Shown piece after piece: positions 1-8,006 of a stretch of 56,036 bases of DNA. How positions within the stretch are numbered: position 1 is the stretch's first letter; each line of letters begins with the position of its first letter. The position numbers and the translations under genes were made by a program. The notes beneath the pieces are model-generated. The model saw nothing but the letters and a program-made list of their open reading frames with translations. It had not been told where the DNA came from and made no database searches. Source of the DNA: Acrocarpospora pleiomorpha (GTDB lineage: Bacteria > Actinomycetota > Actinomycetes > Streptosporangiales > Streptosporangiaceae); NCBI RefSeq assembly GCF_009687885.1, contig NZ_BLAF01000053.1, forward strand, positions 1-56,036. Reading direction: 5' to 3'.

Positions 1-37
1 GGGTGGGAGATCCACCGCAGCCAACCAAATCAGAGGG

Positions 38-55
38 CAGGGGGCGAAGCCCCTG
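38..55. terminator. Hairpin at left edge, possible terminator of an upstream gene
   Basis: A 6-bp perfect stem (CAGGGG / CCCCTG) encloses a GCGAAG loop. No T-run follows, as is usual in high-GC actinobacteria. It would end a gene lying left of the window. The rest of 1-161 shows no coding region; it probably carries the promoter of the gene starting at 162. Confidence 0.3.
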
Positions 56-161
56 GGACAAGGGTGGACGGGTTGGTATTCACCGCAACAAACGGGGAAA
101 TGTCGGTGAACTTCATTTCCTATAGCAGCTGCCGTACCTGCGAGGAGACCAGAATTCAAGG

Positions 162-1418
162 GTGTCGGTTCCCATTCCCCTCTCGGCGCCGGTCGCGACC
201 TCTCCGCCGTCCGCGGAACATTCGCACTCCGGGCCGTTCACCGTGTCGGGGTACATCCCCGCCTGGTCCGCCGCCCCGGCCACCGGAATGCCGGGCAACG
301 AGGACCCCCAGGCCAACACCAGTGGCCCCGCCGCCGTCTTCACGCCCGTCGTCGACCTCGACTCCGGCGGCGTGATCGCGGTCCAGGTCACCGCCGAAGG
401 CCGTTACGGCGCGAACGCGACCGACATCACGGCCACCGTGCACGCCGTACAGGCCGCCACCGCCGAGGAAGCCCGGCTGCCGCTCGTGCTGTCCATCCCG
501 GCCGCCGCCGTCATCGCGGGTTCCGCCGGGCTCGCCCCCCTGAACGAGGCCATGCGCGTCGGCGGCCGCCGCCCCCGCGAGGTCATTCTGGTCCTCGAGG
601 GCGACATCCACGCCGAAGACCGCCCCCACCTGCTCGCGGGCATCGACGGCCTGCGCGCCGCCGGCTACCTGATCGCCTTCGGCGGCCTGGGAGTCAGCCA
701 GCTCCCCCTCGACGTCCTGGCCGACACCTCCCCCTACGTCATCATGATCGGCACCCAGCTGGTCGACCGCATCCCCCGCGACGCCCGCCGGGGCGCCCTC
801 GCCGAATCCCTGGTCACGATGGCCCGCGGCATCGGCGCCCACGTCCTGGCTCCCGGCATCCGCGACGAATCCCAGCTCGGCGCCATCCGGAGCTGGGGCA
901 TCCGCCTCGCCCAGGGCCCCCTCCTGGCCCCCCACGACTGGAAGCCCTCCCACGGCCGCGTCCACGTCCCCGTCCCGATCCCCGAGGCCACTCCGATGGC
1001 GGCCCTGCTCGGCCCTCGCGTCCAGGAGTTCCTCCTCCCCGCGATGACCGTCTCCCTGAACGCGAGCGCCGAAGACGTCGTCAACGCCTTCGGCTCGGAG
1101 TCGTCCATCACCAGCGTCATCCTGGTGGACGAGTACCAGCGCCCGCAGAGCATGATCGACCGCAGCCGTTTCCTGCTGTTCATGGCCGGCGCGTACGGCC
1201 ACGCCCTGCACGCCAAGAAGCCCGCCCACCGCGTGGCCGACACAGCCCGCCTGGTCCCCAAGACCACGCCCGCCATCGCCGCCATGCAGCTCGCGGGCCG
1301 GGAGTCCGAACGCGTCTACGACGACCTGGTGGTGGTCGACGAGGTGGGCCGCTGCCTGGGCATCGTCCACGTCAGCGACCTGATCCGCCATGTCGCCAAC
1401 CAGCCGGCGAAGGTCTGA
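162..1418 (+). CDS. Degenerate EAL-domain protein with C-terminal CBS-like region
   Basis: 418 aa from a GTG start; GAGGAG at 142-147 is a rather distant ribosome site. Residues about 40-245 follow the EAL phosphodiesterase fold: the segments LVLEGD, DVLADTSPYVIMIG, GIGAHVLAPGIRDESQL and LAQGPLLAP align with the usual LEITE, DVLKID, VIAEGVET and AQGYLF landmarks. The metal-binding residues are missing: the Asp-Asp of DDFGTG is replaced (FGGLGVS) and the Glu of AEGVE is Pro (APGIR). The protein should therefore not hydrolyse cyclic di-GMP and may be a receptor or regulator (inference). The C-terminal third (about 265-415), with DDLVVVDEVGRCLGIVHVSDLIRH, resembles a CBS or GGDEF-associated sensory module. 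No membrane segment or signal peptide. It converges on the carbonic anhydrase gene, 6 bp away. Confidence 0.7.
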   Translation: MSVPIPLSAPVATSPPSAEHSHSGPFTVSGYIPAWSAAPATGMPGNEDPQANTSGPAAVFTPVVDLDSGGVIAVQVTAEGRYGANATDITATVHAVQAATAEEARLPLVLSIPAAAVIAGSAGLAPLNEAMRVGGRRPREVILVLEGDIHAEDRPHLLAGIDGLRAAGYLIAFGGLGVSQLPLDVLADTSPYVIMIGTQLVDRIPRDARRGALAESLVTMARGIGAHVLAPGIRDESQLGAIRSWGIRLAQGPLLAPHDWKPSHGRVHVPVPIPEATPMAALLGPRVQEFLLPAMTVSLNASAEDVVNAFGSESSITSVILVDEYQRPQSMIDRSRFLLFMAGAYGHALHAKKPAHRVADTARLVPKTTPAIAAMQLAGRESERVYDDLVVVDEVGRCLGIVHVSDLIRHVANQPAKV

Positions 1419-1424
1419 CACCGC

Positions 1425-2171
1425 TCACAGGAGCCGTGAAATCCGCCCGGTCTCCAGCGAGTAGTACGCCCCCACCACCCGCAACCCACCACTGCGGATC
1501 CTCGGCGCGAGCAGCGGATCCCGCGCGAGCTGCCGTGTCACGTTCACCGTGTGATCCCGCACCATGCTCTCCACCAGCAGCGGATCGACGATCACCCGCC
1601 CCCGCCCGGTCATCCGCGAATACGCGGGCTGCAGCGCCGTCACAATGTTCTGCATGCCACCCGGCAGCCGATCCCCCTTGCTGAGCGCCTGCGCCGCCGC
1701 CGTCACCGCCCCGCACCGCTGATGCCCCAGCACCACCACCAGCGACGCCCGAAGATCCTCAGGCCCGTACTCGATAGCGGCCGTGACCAGCGGATCCACC
1801 GTGTGCGCGGCCGTCCGCACGGCCAGCACGTCGCCCACGCCCGCGTCGAACACCATCTCCGGCGGCACCCGCGAGTCGATGCACGACACCACCACCGCGT
1901 ACGGCGCCTGCCCGCCCGCCACCTCCAGCCGCCGCGCCACATCCTGGTTCGGGTGAATCGACCGCCCCGACGCCCACCGCTGGTTCCCGGCCATCAGCAG
2001 CCGCCAGGCCTCCTCCGGGGTGCGCGGCGCCCGCTCCGGCAGCAGTTCGGGCCGATCGCTCGACCCGACCGCCACTCCGCCGACGAACCCGGCGCCCGCC
2101 AGGAGCCCGCCCGCGAGCACCGCTCCGCCGTACAGGACCCGCCTACGTTTCACACGCGCGCCACTACTCAC
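1425..2171 (-). CDS. Beta-carbonic anhydrase with N-terminal export signal
   Basis: 248 aa, GTG start. Catalyses CO2 + H2O to bicarbonate using a zinc ion. The beta-class ligands are visible: Cys97 and Asp99 (CIDSR motif), His150 and Cys153 (HQRCGAV). Asp99/Arg101 form the usual catalytic dyad. Unlike housekeeping cytoplasmic forms, residues 7-37 carry a basic stretch with consecutive arginines (KRRRVL) and then a hydrophobic Gly/Ala-rich helix, a Tat- or Sec-type signal or anchor. The enzyme probably works outside the membrane, a known actinobacterial variant. It is transcribed away from the EAL gene and ends 49 bp from hisG, so it may follow the his genes on one transcript. Confidence 0.88.
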   Translation of the reverse strand: MSSGARVKRRRVLYGGAVLAGGLLAGAGFVGGVAVGSSDRPELLPERAPRTPEEAWRLLMAGNQRWASGRSIHPNQDVARRLEVAGGQAPYAVVVSCIDSRVPPEMVFDAGVGDVLAVRTAAHTVDPLVTAAIEYGPEDLRASLVVVLGHQRCGAVTAAAQALSKGDRLPGGMQNIVTALQPAYSRMTGRGRVIVDPLLVESMVRDHTVNVTRQLARDPLLAPRIRSGGLRVVGAYYSLETGRISRLL

Positions 2172-2219
2172 GGTGACAATTGTCCGCGCGCGAACCCGCG
2201 TTGTCCGCCGCTTCGCGAA

Positions 2220-3065
2220 CTACAAGCGGCAGGCGTAGATATCGGTCACCAGGATGGCCTTCGCGCCCAGGTCCCAGAGCTGATCCATGATCGACTGGTG
2301 GCCCTTGCGCGGCACCATGGCCCGCACCGCCACCCAGCCCTCCCGGTGCAGCGGCGAAACCGTCGGCCCTTCCATCCCCGGCGTGATGTCGATCGCCTCA
2401 TCGATCCGCTCAGCCCGGATGTCGTAGTCCATCATCACGTAGTCCCGCGCGACCAGAACGCCCTGCAACCGCCGCACGAACTGCTGGAATATGGGATTGT
2501 CCGCCGCCCCCACCTGCTTGATCAGCACCGCCTCGGACTTCGCGATCGGCTCCCCGAACACCTCAAGCCCGACATTCCTCAGCGTCGTCCCCGTCTCCAC
2601 GACATCGGCGACCGCGTCGGCGACCCCCAGCCGCAGCGCCGTCTCCACCGCCCCGTCCAGCTTGATCACCCGCGCGTCCACGCCCTGGTCCGCGAGATAC
2701 TTGCCGAGCAGTCCCGCGTACGACGTGGCGATCCGCTTCCCCATCAGATCCTCGACACCGGTGTACGCCCCCGGCGTCGACGCGAACCGGAACGTCGACC
2801 GCCCGAACCCGAGCGGCACGACCTCCTCCGCCGGAGCCCCCGAGTCGAACAGCATGTCCCGCCCGGTGATCCCGGCGTCGAGGGTGCCCTCCCCCACATA
2901 CACGGCGATATCCCGCGGGCGCAGGAAGAACAGCTCAGTGGAGTTCTCGGGGTCGACGACCACCAGCTCCTTGCTGTCCTTCCGCGGCCGGTATCCGGCC
3001 TCTTTGAGAATGGTCTGGGCGGCCTCGGTAAGAGCACCCTTGTTCGGTACGGCTAGACGCAACAT
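2220..3065 (-). CDS. hisG: ATP phosphoribosyltransferase (histidine step 1)
   Basis: 281 aa, the long form. It joins ATP and PRPP to give phosphoribosyl-ATP, the first committed step of histidine synthesis. The N-terminal MLRLAVPNKGALTEAA and the PRPP-binding region around residues 150-170 (VADAVADVVETGTTLRNVGL) are characteristic. The C-terminal about 75 residues (MEGPTVSPLHREGWVAVRAMV onward) form the ACT-like regulatory domain for histidine feedback, so no HisZ partner is needed. It lies 63 bp downstream of hisE on the same strand, the usual actinobacterial pair. Confidence 0.95.
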   Translation of the reverse strand: MLRLAVPNKGALTEAAQTILKEAGYRPRKDSKELVVVDPENSTELFFLRPRDIAVYVGEGTLDAGITGRDMLFDSGAPAEEVVPLGFGRSTFRFASTPGAYTGVEDLMGKRIATSYAGLLGKYLADQGVDARVIKLDGAVETALRLGVADAVADVVETGTTLRNVGLEVFGEPIAKSEAVLIKQVGAADNPIFQQFVRRLQGVLVARDYVMMDYDIRAERIDEAIDITPGMEGPTVSPLHREGWVAVRAMVPRKGHQSIMDQLWDLGAKAILVTDIYACRL

Positions 3066-3128
3066 GATTCGCCCCTCGGCATCGGATCTTCACCTGGTTT
3101 ACCTGGGTTGCCGGACTCACGCGGAGTC

Positions 3129-3392
3129 CTACAGATGCTTGTACACCTGGTCCAACCCGATTCCCCGCGCCACCATCAGCACCTGCAGGTGATACAGCAA
3201 CTGCGAGATCTCCTCAGCAGCCCGATCCGCCGACTCGTGCTCCGCCGCCATCCACACCTCAGCGGCCTCTTCCACGATCTTCTTCCCGATGGCATGCACC
3301 CCAGCGTCCAGCGCCGCCACCGTCCCCGACCCTTCCGGCCTGGTACGCGCCCGCTCGGACAACAACGAGTACAGCTCATCGAAGGTCGTCAT
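3129..3392 (-). CDS. hisE: Phosphoribosyl-ATP pyrophosphatase (histidine step 2)
   Basis: 87 aa, normal for stand-alone HisE. It hydrolyses phosphoribosyl-ATP to phosphoribosyl-AMP and pyrophosphate in the cytoplasm. The MazG-like helical signature is present: KKIVEEAAEVWMAAEH supplies the acidic Mg-binding residues and AAEEISQLLYHLQVLM the second acidic helix. It is the first gene of a hisE-hisG operon read leftward; its promoter must lie in 3393-3510, back to back with the ABC importer promoter. Confidence 0.95.
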   Translation of the reverse strand: MTTFDELYSLLSERARTRPEGSGTVAALDAGVHAIGKKIVEEAAEVWMAAEHESADRAAEEISQLLYHLQVLMVARGIGLDQVYKHL

Positions 3393-3513
3393 GATCCACT
3401 CTCACACTCACGGAATCTGCCAGGTCAACCCTAGCTTCCGTTTTCCCGATTCCGTGTGACCGTCCACGCTCCGAGACCCCATGTCGGCGCACGACAGCAC
3501 ATCACTCCAGAAA

Positions 3514-3559
3514 ATTGGTCAGGCCAAATCTTGACAGGGCTACACCCCGGTGGCACGCT
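3514..3559 (+). promoter_or_regulatory. Promoter with FadR-type operator, site 1 of 3
   Basis: The 13-mer TTGGTCAGGCCAA (3515-3527) is an imperfect palindrome (TTGG...CCAA arms). It sits 3 bp upstream of a perfect -35 box TTGACA (3531-3536); a weak -10 (CACGCT, 3554-3559) follows at 17 bp. The same palindrome occurs at 7914-7926 ahead of the permease, and a close variant at 7838-7850. The core TGGT-CAG-GCCA approaches the TGGTnnnACCA pattern of FadR-subfamily GntR repressors. Assignment to the regulator at 6258-6926 is inference. Confidence 0.6.
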
Positions 3560-3617
3560 CAACCGCACCACCAACCGCCAACTAGCGACTCCCCTCCCTG
3601 GTCACTGGAGATAGATC

Positions 3618-4652
3618 ATGCGTCGTTGGACAATCATAGCGGCAGGCGTCCTCTTCATCCTCCCCACCGCCTGCGCCACAGAAGAGACATCAACCGGAAC
3701 TGGTAAGACCACTATCGGGATGGTGACGCAAGCGTGGGACAACCCCGCGATCAAGGACATGGCCGACGCCGCCATCGCGCAGGCCGGTAAGCACGCCAAT
3801 GTGGAATTGTTGGCCCAGGACAGCGCCAACATGCAGGACATGATCAGCAAGGTGCAGACCATGATCTCCCGGAAGGTCGACGCCCTCGGCATCGAGCCGT
3901 GGGACAAACAGCAGATCATGCCGATGCTTCAGCAGGCCAAGCAGGCGAACATCCCGGTCTTCATCCTCCAGTCGGAGGTGCCCGGCACCCAGGGCAACGG
4001 CCTGGTCGTCTCCTCGCTCATCGGAAACGAGACCGAGGGCGGGAAGGTCGCCGGCCGGTGGCTCGGCGAGCAGCTCGGCGGATCCGGCCGCGTTCTCGTG
4101 CTGGAGGGGGCCCCGGCGGACACGCCGGGGATCGAGCGGGCGAACGGTTTCGAGCAGGGCCTGGCCGAGACCGCGCCGGACGCCAAGGTGGTCGCCCGCC
4201 AGCCCGCCGACTGGGCCCGGGACAAGGCCCTGCGGGTGACGACGGACCTGCTCACCGCCAACTCCGACATCGACGCCATCTTCGCCGACAACGACGAGAT
4301 GGCGTTCGGAGCGCTGTCCGCCCTGCGTGCCCGCAAGCTGGAAGGCAAGGTGACCCTCATCGGCTACAACGGCACGTGCATCGGCCTGCAGGCGACCTAC
4401 CAGGGCACCTTCGCCGCCGACGGGGTCCTGTTCCTGGACCTGATCGGGGCCGAGTTCATCGACGCGTCCCTGGCCACCATCAAGGGCGAGAAGGTTCCCG
4501 CCAAGATCGAGCCGCCCATCACGCTGCTGACGACCGCGCACCTCAAGGAGATCGAGCAGGGCGCGACGAGCGTGACGGTGAACGGCAAGCCGTTCGAGGT
4601 GGACGACCTGCTCCGGGCGCGCGTCACCAAGGCCATCTCGGGCACATGCTGA
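3618..4652 (+). CDS. Ribose-type ABC importer, substrate-binding lipoprotein
   Basis: 344 aa. Residues 1-19 are a short lipoprotein signal (hydrophobic core, then PTAC with Cys19), so it would be lipid-anchored outside the membrane. The rest is a type-I periplasmic-binding fold of the sugar/LacI-like family: IGMVTQAWDNPAIKDMADA opens it, QTMISRKVDALGIEPWDK and DIDAIFADNDEMAFGALSAL are family landmarks. In this family the ligand is often a sugar, but nucleoside, purine and other ligands are known. The neighbouring enzymes suggest a nitrogen heterocycle or cyclic ureide here (inference). First gene of a two-gene operon; the stop overlaps the ATPase start (TGATG). Transcription likely starts from the promoter at 3531-3559 beside the operator. 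Confidence 0.85.
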   Translation: MRRWTIIAAGVLFILPTACATEETSTGTGKTTIGMVTQAWDNPAIKDMADAAIAQAGKHANVELLAQDSANMQDMISKVQTMISRKVDALGIEPWDKQQIMPMLQQAKQANIPVFILQSEVPGTQGNGLVVSSLIGNETEGGKVAGRWLGEQLGGSGRVLVLEGAPADTPGIERANGFEQGLAETAPDAKVVARQPADWARDKALRVTTDLLTANSDIDAIFADNDEMAFGALSALRARKLEGKVTLIGYNGTCIGLQATYQGTFAADGVLFLDLIGAEFIDASLATIKGEKVPAKIEPPITLLTTAHLKEIEQGATSVTVNGKPFEVDDLLRARVTKAISGTC

Positions 4653-6193
4653 TGACAGCGGCGACGCTCCTCAACGCCGTCGAGGTCAGCAAGACCTACT
4701 CCAGTCTCAGGGCGCTGGACAGGGTGAGCTTCACCCTCGAGCCGGGTGAGATCCACGCCCTGGTCGGGGAGAACGGAGCCGGCAAGTCGACCCTCATCAA
4801 GGTGCTGACCGGCGTGCACTCCCCCGACCACGACGGGGGGCGGCTGGAAGTCAACGGCGAGCAGACGGCCCTGCGCGATCCGCTGCACGCGGAGAAGCTC
4901 GGCATCTACGCCATCCACCAGCACCTGCCGCTGGTGGAAGGGCTGAGCATCCTGGAGAACTTCCTGCTGGGCGAGTCCCGGGCGGCGCGGCGCACGACGC
5001 GGTGGGGGATGCTCAACCGGCGTGGCGCCAGGCCCATCGTCGAGGAGGCGCTGGCGCTGATGGGGCTGGACTTCGACGTCACGACGCCGGTCTCCGCGCT
5101 GTCGGTGCCCGAAGCCCAGCTGGTGCAGATCGCCCGCGCGCTGGCCACCGACGCCAAGGTGCTGATTCTCGACGAACCCACGGCCTCGCTGACCGCGGCC
5201 GACCGTGACGCCCTGTTCGACCGCCTGCGGGACATGCGCGAACGCGGCGTGGGGCTGGTCTACGTCAGCCACCGCCTGGACGAGATCACCACGCTGTGCG
5301 ACCGGGCCACGGTGCTGCGCAACGGCGCGGTCGTGGAACGGCTCGGCAAGGCGAACCTGGACGTGGGCTCCATGATCGCCGCGATGCTGGACCGGCCGGT
5401 CCAGGCGATGTACCCGCCGACGGCGGAGCCCTCCGGCGACGCCCCGGTGCTCACGCTCTCCGGCGCCGTGGTCGGCGCCGCGCCTCCGCTCTCGCTGGAG
5501 GTCCGGGCCGGCGAGGTCCTGGGCCTCACCGGCCTGGTCGGCGCCGGGATGGTGGAGGCCGCGGAGGCCCTGGCCGGCGTGCGTCCACTCGCCCGCGGCC
5601 GGCTGACCGTCGAGGGCAGGCAGATCCGTGTCTCCTCCCCCGCGCAGGCGATGCGCGAAGGGATCAGCCTCGTCCCGGAGGACCGATCGCACGCCCTGGT
5701 GGCCGGCATGAGCATCGAGCGCAACCTCGCGCTGACGATCGCGGCCTGCCCGACCGTGCGGGACTCGATCCGCGGCGCCGGCCCGGTGCTGCGGCGCCAG
5801 CGGGTACGGCGGGCGGCGCTGAAGGCGATCGGCGACTTCAACATCCAGCCCAGCGATCCGGCGGCGCCGGTGGGCGGGCTCAGCGGCGGCAACCAGCAGA
5901 AGGTGGTCATCGCGAAGGCGGTGGCGACCCGTCCGAAGGTGCTCATCCTGATCGAGCCGACGGCGGGCGTGGACGTCGGCGCGCGGGCGGAGATCTACGC
6001 CATCCTGCGCGAACTGGGCCGCACGGGCGTGGCCGTGATCCTGGTCAGCTCGGACGGCCAGGAGATCTGCGGCATGAGCGACCGGGTGCTCGTCTTCCGT
6101 CGCGGTACGGTGGTCGCCGAATTGCCCCGCGGGACGGACGAAAAGGAGATCATGCTGCATGCGACAACCTCCTCCATGCGTCCCGCGGTCTGA
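4652..6193 (+). CDS. Sugar-type ABC importer ATPase, two fused nucleotide-binding domains
   Basis: 513 aa, the usual RbsA/MglA size. Domain 1 has Walker A GENGAGKS (39-46), the family-typical signature LSVPEAQ and Walker B VLILDEPT. Domain 2 has the signature LSGGNQQK and ends in EPTAGVDVGARAEIY. The second Walker B reads VLILIEPT: the usual Asp before the catalytic Glu is Ile. In RbsA-type proteins one of the two sites is often weak, so transport may survive. ATG at 4652 overlaps the binding-protein stop (TGATG), which favours it over the ATG at 4646. The matching permease lies 1.8 kb away at 8007, in the second operon of the same regulon. Confidence 0.88.
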   Translation: MTAATLLNAVEVSKTYSSLRALDRVSFTLEPGEIHALVGENGAGKSTLIKVLTGVHSPDHDGGRLEVNGEQTALRDPLHAEKLGIYAIHQHLPLVEGLSILENFLLGESRAARRTTRWGMLNRRGARPIVEEALALMGLDFDVTTPVSALSVPEAQLVQIARALATDAKVLILDEPTASLTAADRDALFDRLRDMRERGVGLVYVSHRLDEITTLCDRATVLRNGAVVERLGKANLDVGSMIAAMLDRPVQAMYPPTAEPSGDAPVLTLSGAVVGAAPPLSLEVRAGEVLGLTGLVGAGMVEAAEALAGVRPLARGRLTVEGRQIRVSSPAQAMREGISLVPEDRSHALVAGMSIERNLALTIAACPTVRDSIRGAGPVLRRQRVRRAALKAIGDFNIQPSDPAAPVGGLSGGNQQKVVIAKAVATRPKVLILIEPTAGVDVGARAEIYAILRELGRTGVAVILVSSDGQEICGMSDRVLVFRRGTVVAELPRGTDEKEIMLHATTSSMRPAV

Positions 6194-6257
6194 TGCCGTG
6201 ACGGCGCCCCCTCCTCGCCTCTCACATCCGCACCGGGCCTCCGGTAGCGTGAAGACC

Positions 6258-6926
6258 GTGTCGGGCCCTCTCCACGACGTGAAAGAGCATGTCGTCAACC
6301 TGATTCTGAACGGTGAGCTCTCCCCTGGAGACGCGCTGCCCGCCGAGCGGGAGCTCGCGACCCGGCTGGGGGTCTCCCGGCCGCTGGTCCGCGAGGCGCT
6401 GCGGAGCCTGGAGGCCGTCAACATCGTCGAGTCCAGGCGCGGCGCGGGCACCTACGTCACGGATCTGAGCCCGGAGTTCCTCCTGGCTCCGCTGAGCTAC
6501 GCGTTCCGGCTGGTTCGCGGCTCGGAGATCGACCTGTTCGAGGTGCGGCGCTTCCTCGAACCGCAGGCCGCGGCGATGGCGGCGCTGCACCTGCCGGAGG
6601 ACGATCTCAGCGAGCTCGACCAGTTGCTCGACGAGCTGGACGCCTCCGACCAGAGCACCTTCCCCGAGCTCGACATCGCCTTCCACGAGTGGATCGTGCG
6701 CCGCACGAACAACCGCCTGCTGCTCAGCGTGATCCGCGGCATCCGCGATCTGGAGTATCAGGTGCTCGCGGTGACCGCGACCAGCGCCGAGTCCCGGCTG
6801 CTGTCCGGCGTCGAGCACAGGACGATCGCCTCGGCCATCCGGGCCCGTGATCCGGAGCGGGCGAAGGCGGCCATGCTGCTGCACCTGGCCCGGGTGGAAG
6901 ACCAGTTCCGCCCAGGCAAAGCCTGA
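6258..6926 (+). CDS. FadR-subfamily GntR regulator, probable repressor of the catabolic regulon
   Basis: 222 aa from GTG 6258. Residues about 5-70 are a GntR winged helix (DALPAERELATRLGVSRPLVREALRSLE, then a wing ending RRGAGTYV). The remainder is the all-helical FCD effector domain (FEVRRFLEPQAAAMAAL, DIAFHEWIV), which in this family binds small carboxylates through a metal site. The start is chosen because TAGCGT at 6245-6250 lies 7 nt before GTG, a leaderless promoter-start pattern seen repeatedly in this window. In-frame alternatives are ATG 6159, GTG 6198 and GTG 6249. It is followed by a strong hairpin and most likely acts on the TGGTCAG-type palindromes at 3515, 7838 and 7914 (inference). 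Confidence 0.85.
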   Translation: MSGPLHDVKEHVVNLILNGELSPGDALPAERELATRLGVSRPLVREALRSLEAVNIVESRRGAGTYVTDLSPEFLLAPLSYAFRLVRGSEIDLFEVRRFLEPQAAAMAALHLPEDDLSELDQLLDELDASDQSTFPELDIAFHEWIVRRTNNRLLLSVIRGIRDLEYQVLAVTATSAESRLLSGVEHRTIASAIRARDPERAKAAMLLHLARVEDQFRPGKA

Positions 6927-6942
6927 GACACGCCACGCTCGC

Positions 6943-6972
6943 CAGGCCGGTCGCGAACCCGCGACCGGCCTG
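6943..6972. terminator. Bidirectional terminator hairpin between convergent genes
   Basis: A perfect 13-bp stem (6943-6955 pairs with 6960-6972; arm CAGGCCGGTCGCG) with an AACC loop. It separates the GntR gene from the convergent FAD-subunit gene and could stop transcription from both sides. Confidence 0.75.
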
Positions 6973-6991
6973 AGGCGTCCTGGTCAGACCG

Positions 6992-7822
6992 CTACTGCCT
7001 GGCCATCTCGGCGGCCCGCAGCACCATCGCGGCGAGCAGGCGAATCTTGGCCCGGTCCGCGACTCCCGCCTGCTCCGCGTCCCGTGACACGGCTCGCCTG
7101 AGTGTCTCGGCGTCGGCCGCCGGGTCCGCGGCCAGCGCCGACTCGGTCTCCGCGGCCCGGAACGGCCGGTCCGCCGCGCCGAACGCGACAACGCGCGGGC
7201 GTCCGCCGGGCGGCAGCAGGCAGGCGGCCCCGGCCTCGGCGAAGTCACCGTGCCGCTGCGCGAACTCGCGGAAACCCCAGCGCGTGCCCGGCGGGGGGAT
7301 CTCCAGGGAGAGCCGTACCAGGATCTCGTCCTCTTCCAGCGCGGTGGACATGTATCCCCAGAAGAAGTCCGCCGCGTCCACGGTGCGGGAACCGGTGGCC
7401 GAGCGGACCTCGAGGCGGGCGTCGGCCAGGAGCATGGCGGCGGGCATCTCCGCCGACGGGTCCGCGTGGACCACGCTTCCTCCGACGGTGCCCCGGTTGC
7501 GGATCTGGTCGTGGCCCACCCAGGTCGCCGCGTGGGCGAGCAGGGGCCAGTCGCGCCGTACCAGGCTGGAGGAGGCGACGGTCGCGGTGGTCACCATGGC
7601 GCCCAGGGACAGGTGGGAGCCGGTCGCCTCCATCGAGGTGAGTTCCGCCACCCCGCCCAGGTCGATCAGCACCGGCGGCCGGACCAACCGGAAGTTCATC
7701 ATCGGGATCAGGCTCTGGCCTCCGGCGATCACCTTGCCGCCGTCCTCGGCGGTCTCGGCCAGCAGGGTCGCGGCTTCGTCGAGCCCGGTGGGGGCGTAGT
7801 ACTCCATCATCGCGGGCTTCAC
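6992..7822 (-). CDS. Molybdenum hydroxylase FAD-binding (medium) subunit
   Basis: 276 aa. The FAD subunit of a CoxMSL/xanthine-dehydrogenase-family enzyme passes electrons from the iron-sulfur subunit to the acceptor. FAD-binding motifs are plain: AGGQSLIPMMNFRLVRP and RNRGTVGGSVVHADPSAEMPA. The start is GTG 7822, with GGAGG at a 5-nt spacing; the in-frame ATG at 7837 lies upstream of this ribosome site. It is alone on the minus strand, while its partners (13012-15844) are on the plus strand. The shared operator at 7838-7850 ties it to the same regulon. Divergently transcribed from the permease. Confidence 0.9.
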   Translation of the reverse strand: MKPAMMEYYAPTGLDEAATLLAETAEDGGKVIAGGQSLIPMMNFRLVRPPVLIDLGGVAELTSMEATGSHLSLGAMVTTATVASSSLVRRDWPLLAHAATWVGHDQIRNRGTVGGSVVHADPSAEMPAAMLLADARLEVRSATGSRTVDAADFFWGYMSTALEEDEILVRLSLEIPPPGTRWGFREFAQRHGDFAEAGAACLLPPGGRPRVVAFGAADRPFRAAETESALAADPAADAETLRRAVSRDAEQAGVADRAKIRLLAAMVLRAAEMARQ

Positions 7823-7837
7823 GGCGACCTCCAACAT

Positions 7838-7893
7838 CTGGACTGACCAGTTTCTTGCCGGCTCAGGATAGATTCCCTGATGAAGACCCGCAA
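7838..7893 (-). promoter_or_regulatory. Promoter with FadR-type operator, site 2 of 3 (minus strand)
   Basis: On the minus strand: -35 TTGCGG (7893-7888), 17-bp spacer, -10 TATCCT (7870-7865), then the palindrome CTGGTCAGTCCAG (7850-7838) just past the expected start point and 16 bp before the GTG start. This placement suits repression. It differs from sites 1 and 3 only in the outermost bases and one base of the right arm. Confidence 0.6.
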
Positions 7894-7912
7894 GATTCAC
7901 CATTCATCAAGG

Positions 7913-7960
7913 ATTGGTCAGGCCAATCGCTTGACTGGTTTCGAGGGTTTCTGCCAGGCT
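7913..7960 (+). promoter_or_regulatory. Promoter with FadR-type operator, site 3 of 3
   Basis: ATTGGTCAGGCCAAT (7913-7927) is the best palindrome of the three. It is followed 4 bp later by -35 TTGACT (7931-7936) and a weak -10 (CAGGCT, 7955-7960). The layout copies site 1 (operator, 3-4 bp, TTGAC, weak -10). It would drive the long operon from 8007 to 17948. Confidence 0.6.
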
Positions 7961-8006
7961 TCCTGGCATTCCCCTTGGTTCGACCCTCGGAAGGGCAGGA
8001 GGGCAC

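Noticed and set aside
1551..3056. Long plus-strand open frame (501 codons) opposite the carbonic anhydrase and hisG
   Set aside because: It is rich in Arg, His and Pro, a typical antisense shadow of high-GC genes, and the real genes are unmistakable on the other strand.
3899..4645. Upstream part of the frame that ends with the importer ATPase
   Set aside because: Lies wholly inside the binding-protein gene and is Arg/Gly-rich nonsense; the ATPase homology starts at 4652.
6981..6991. Fourth copy of the TGGTCAG operator (TGGTCAGACCG)
   Set aside because: It is between the convergent gene ends, not in a promoter, and one arm is imperfect.
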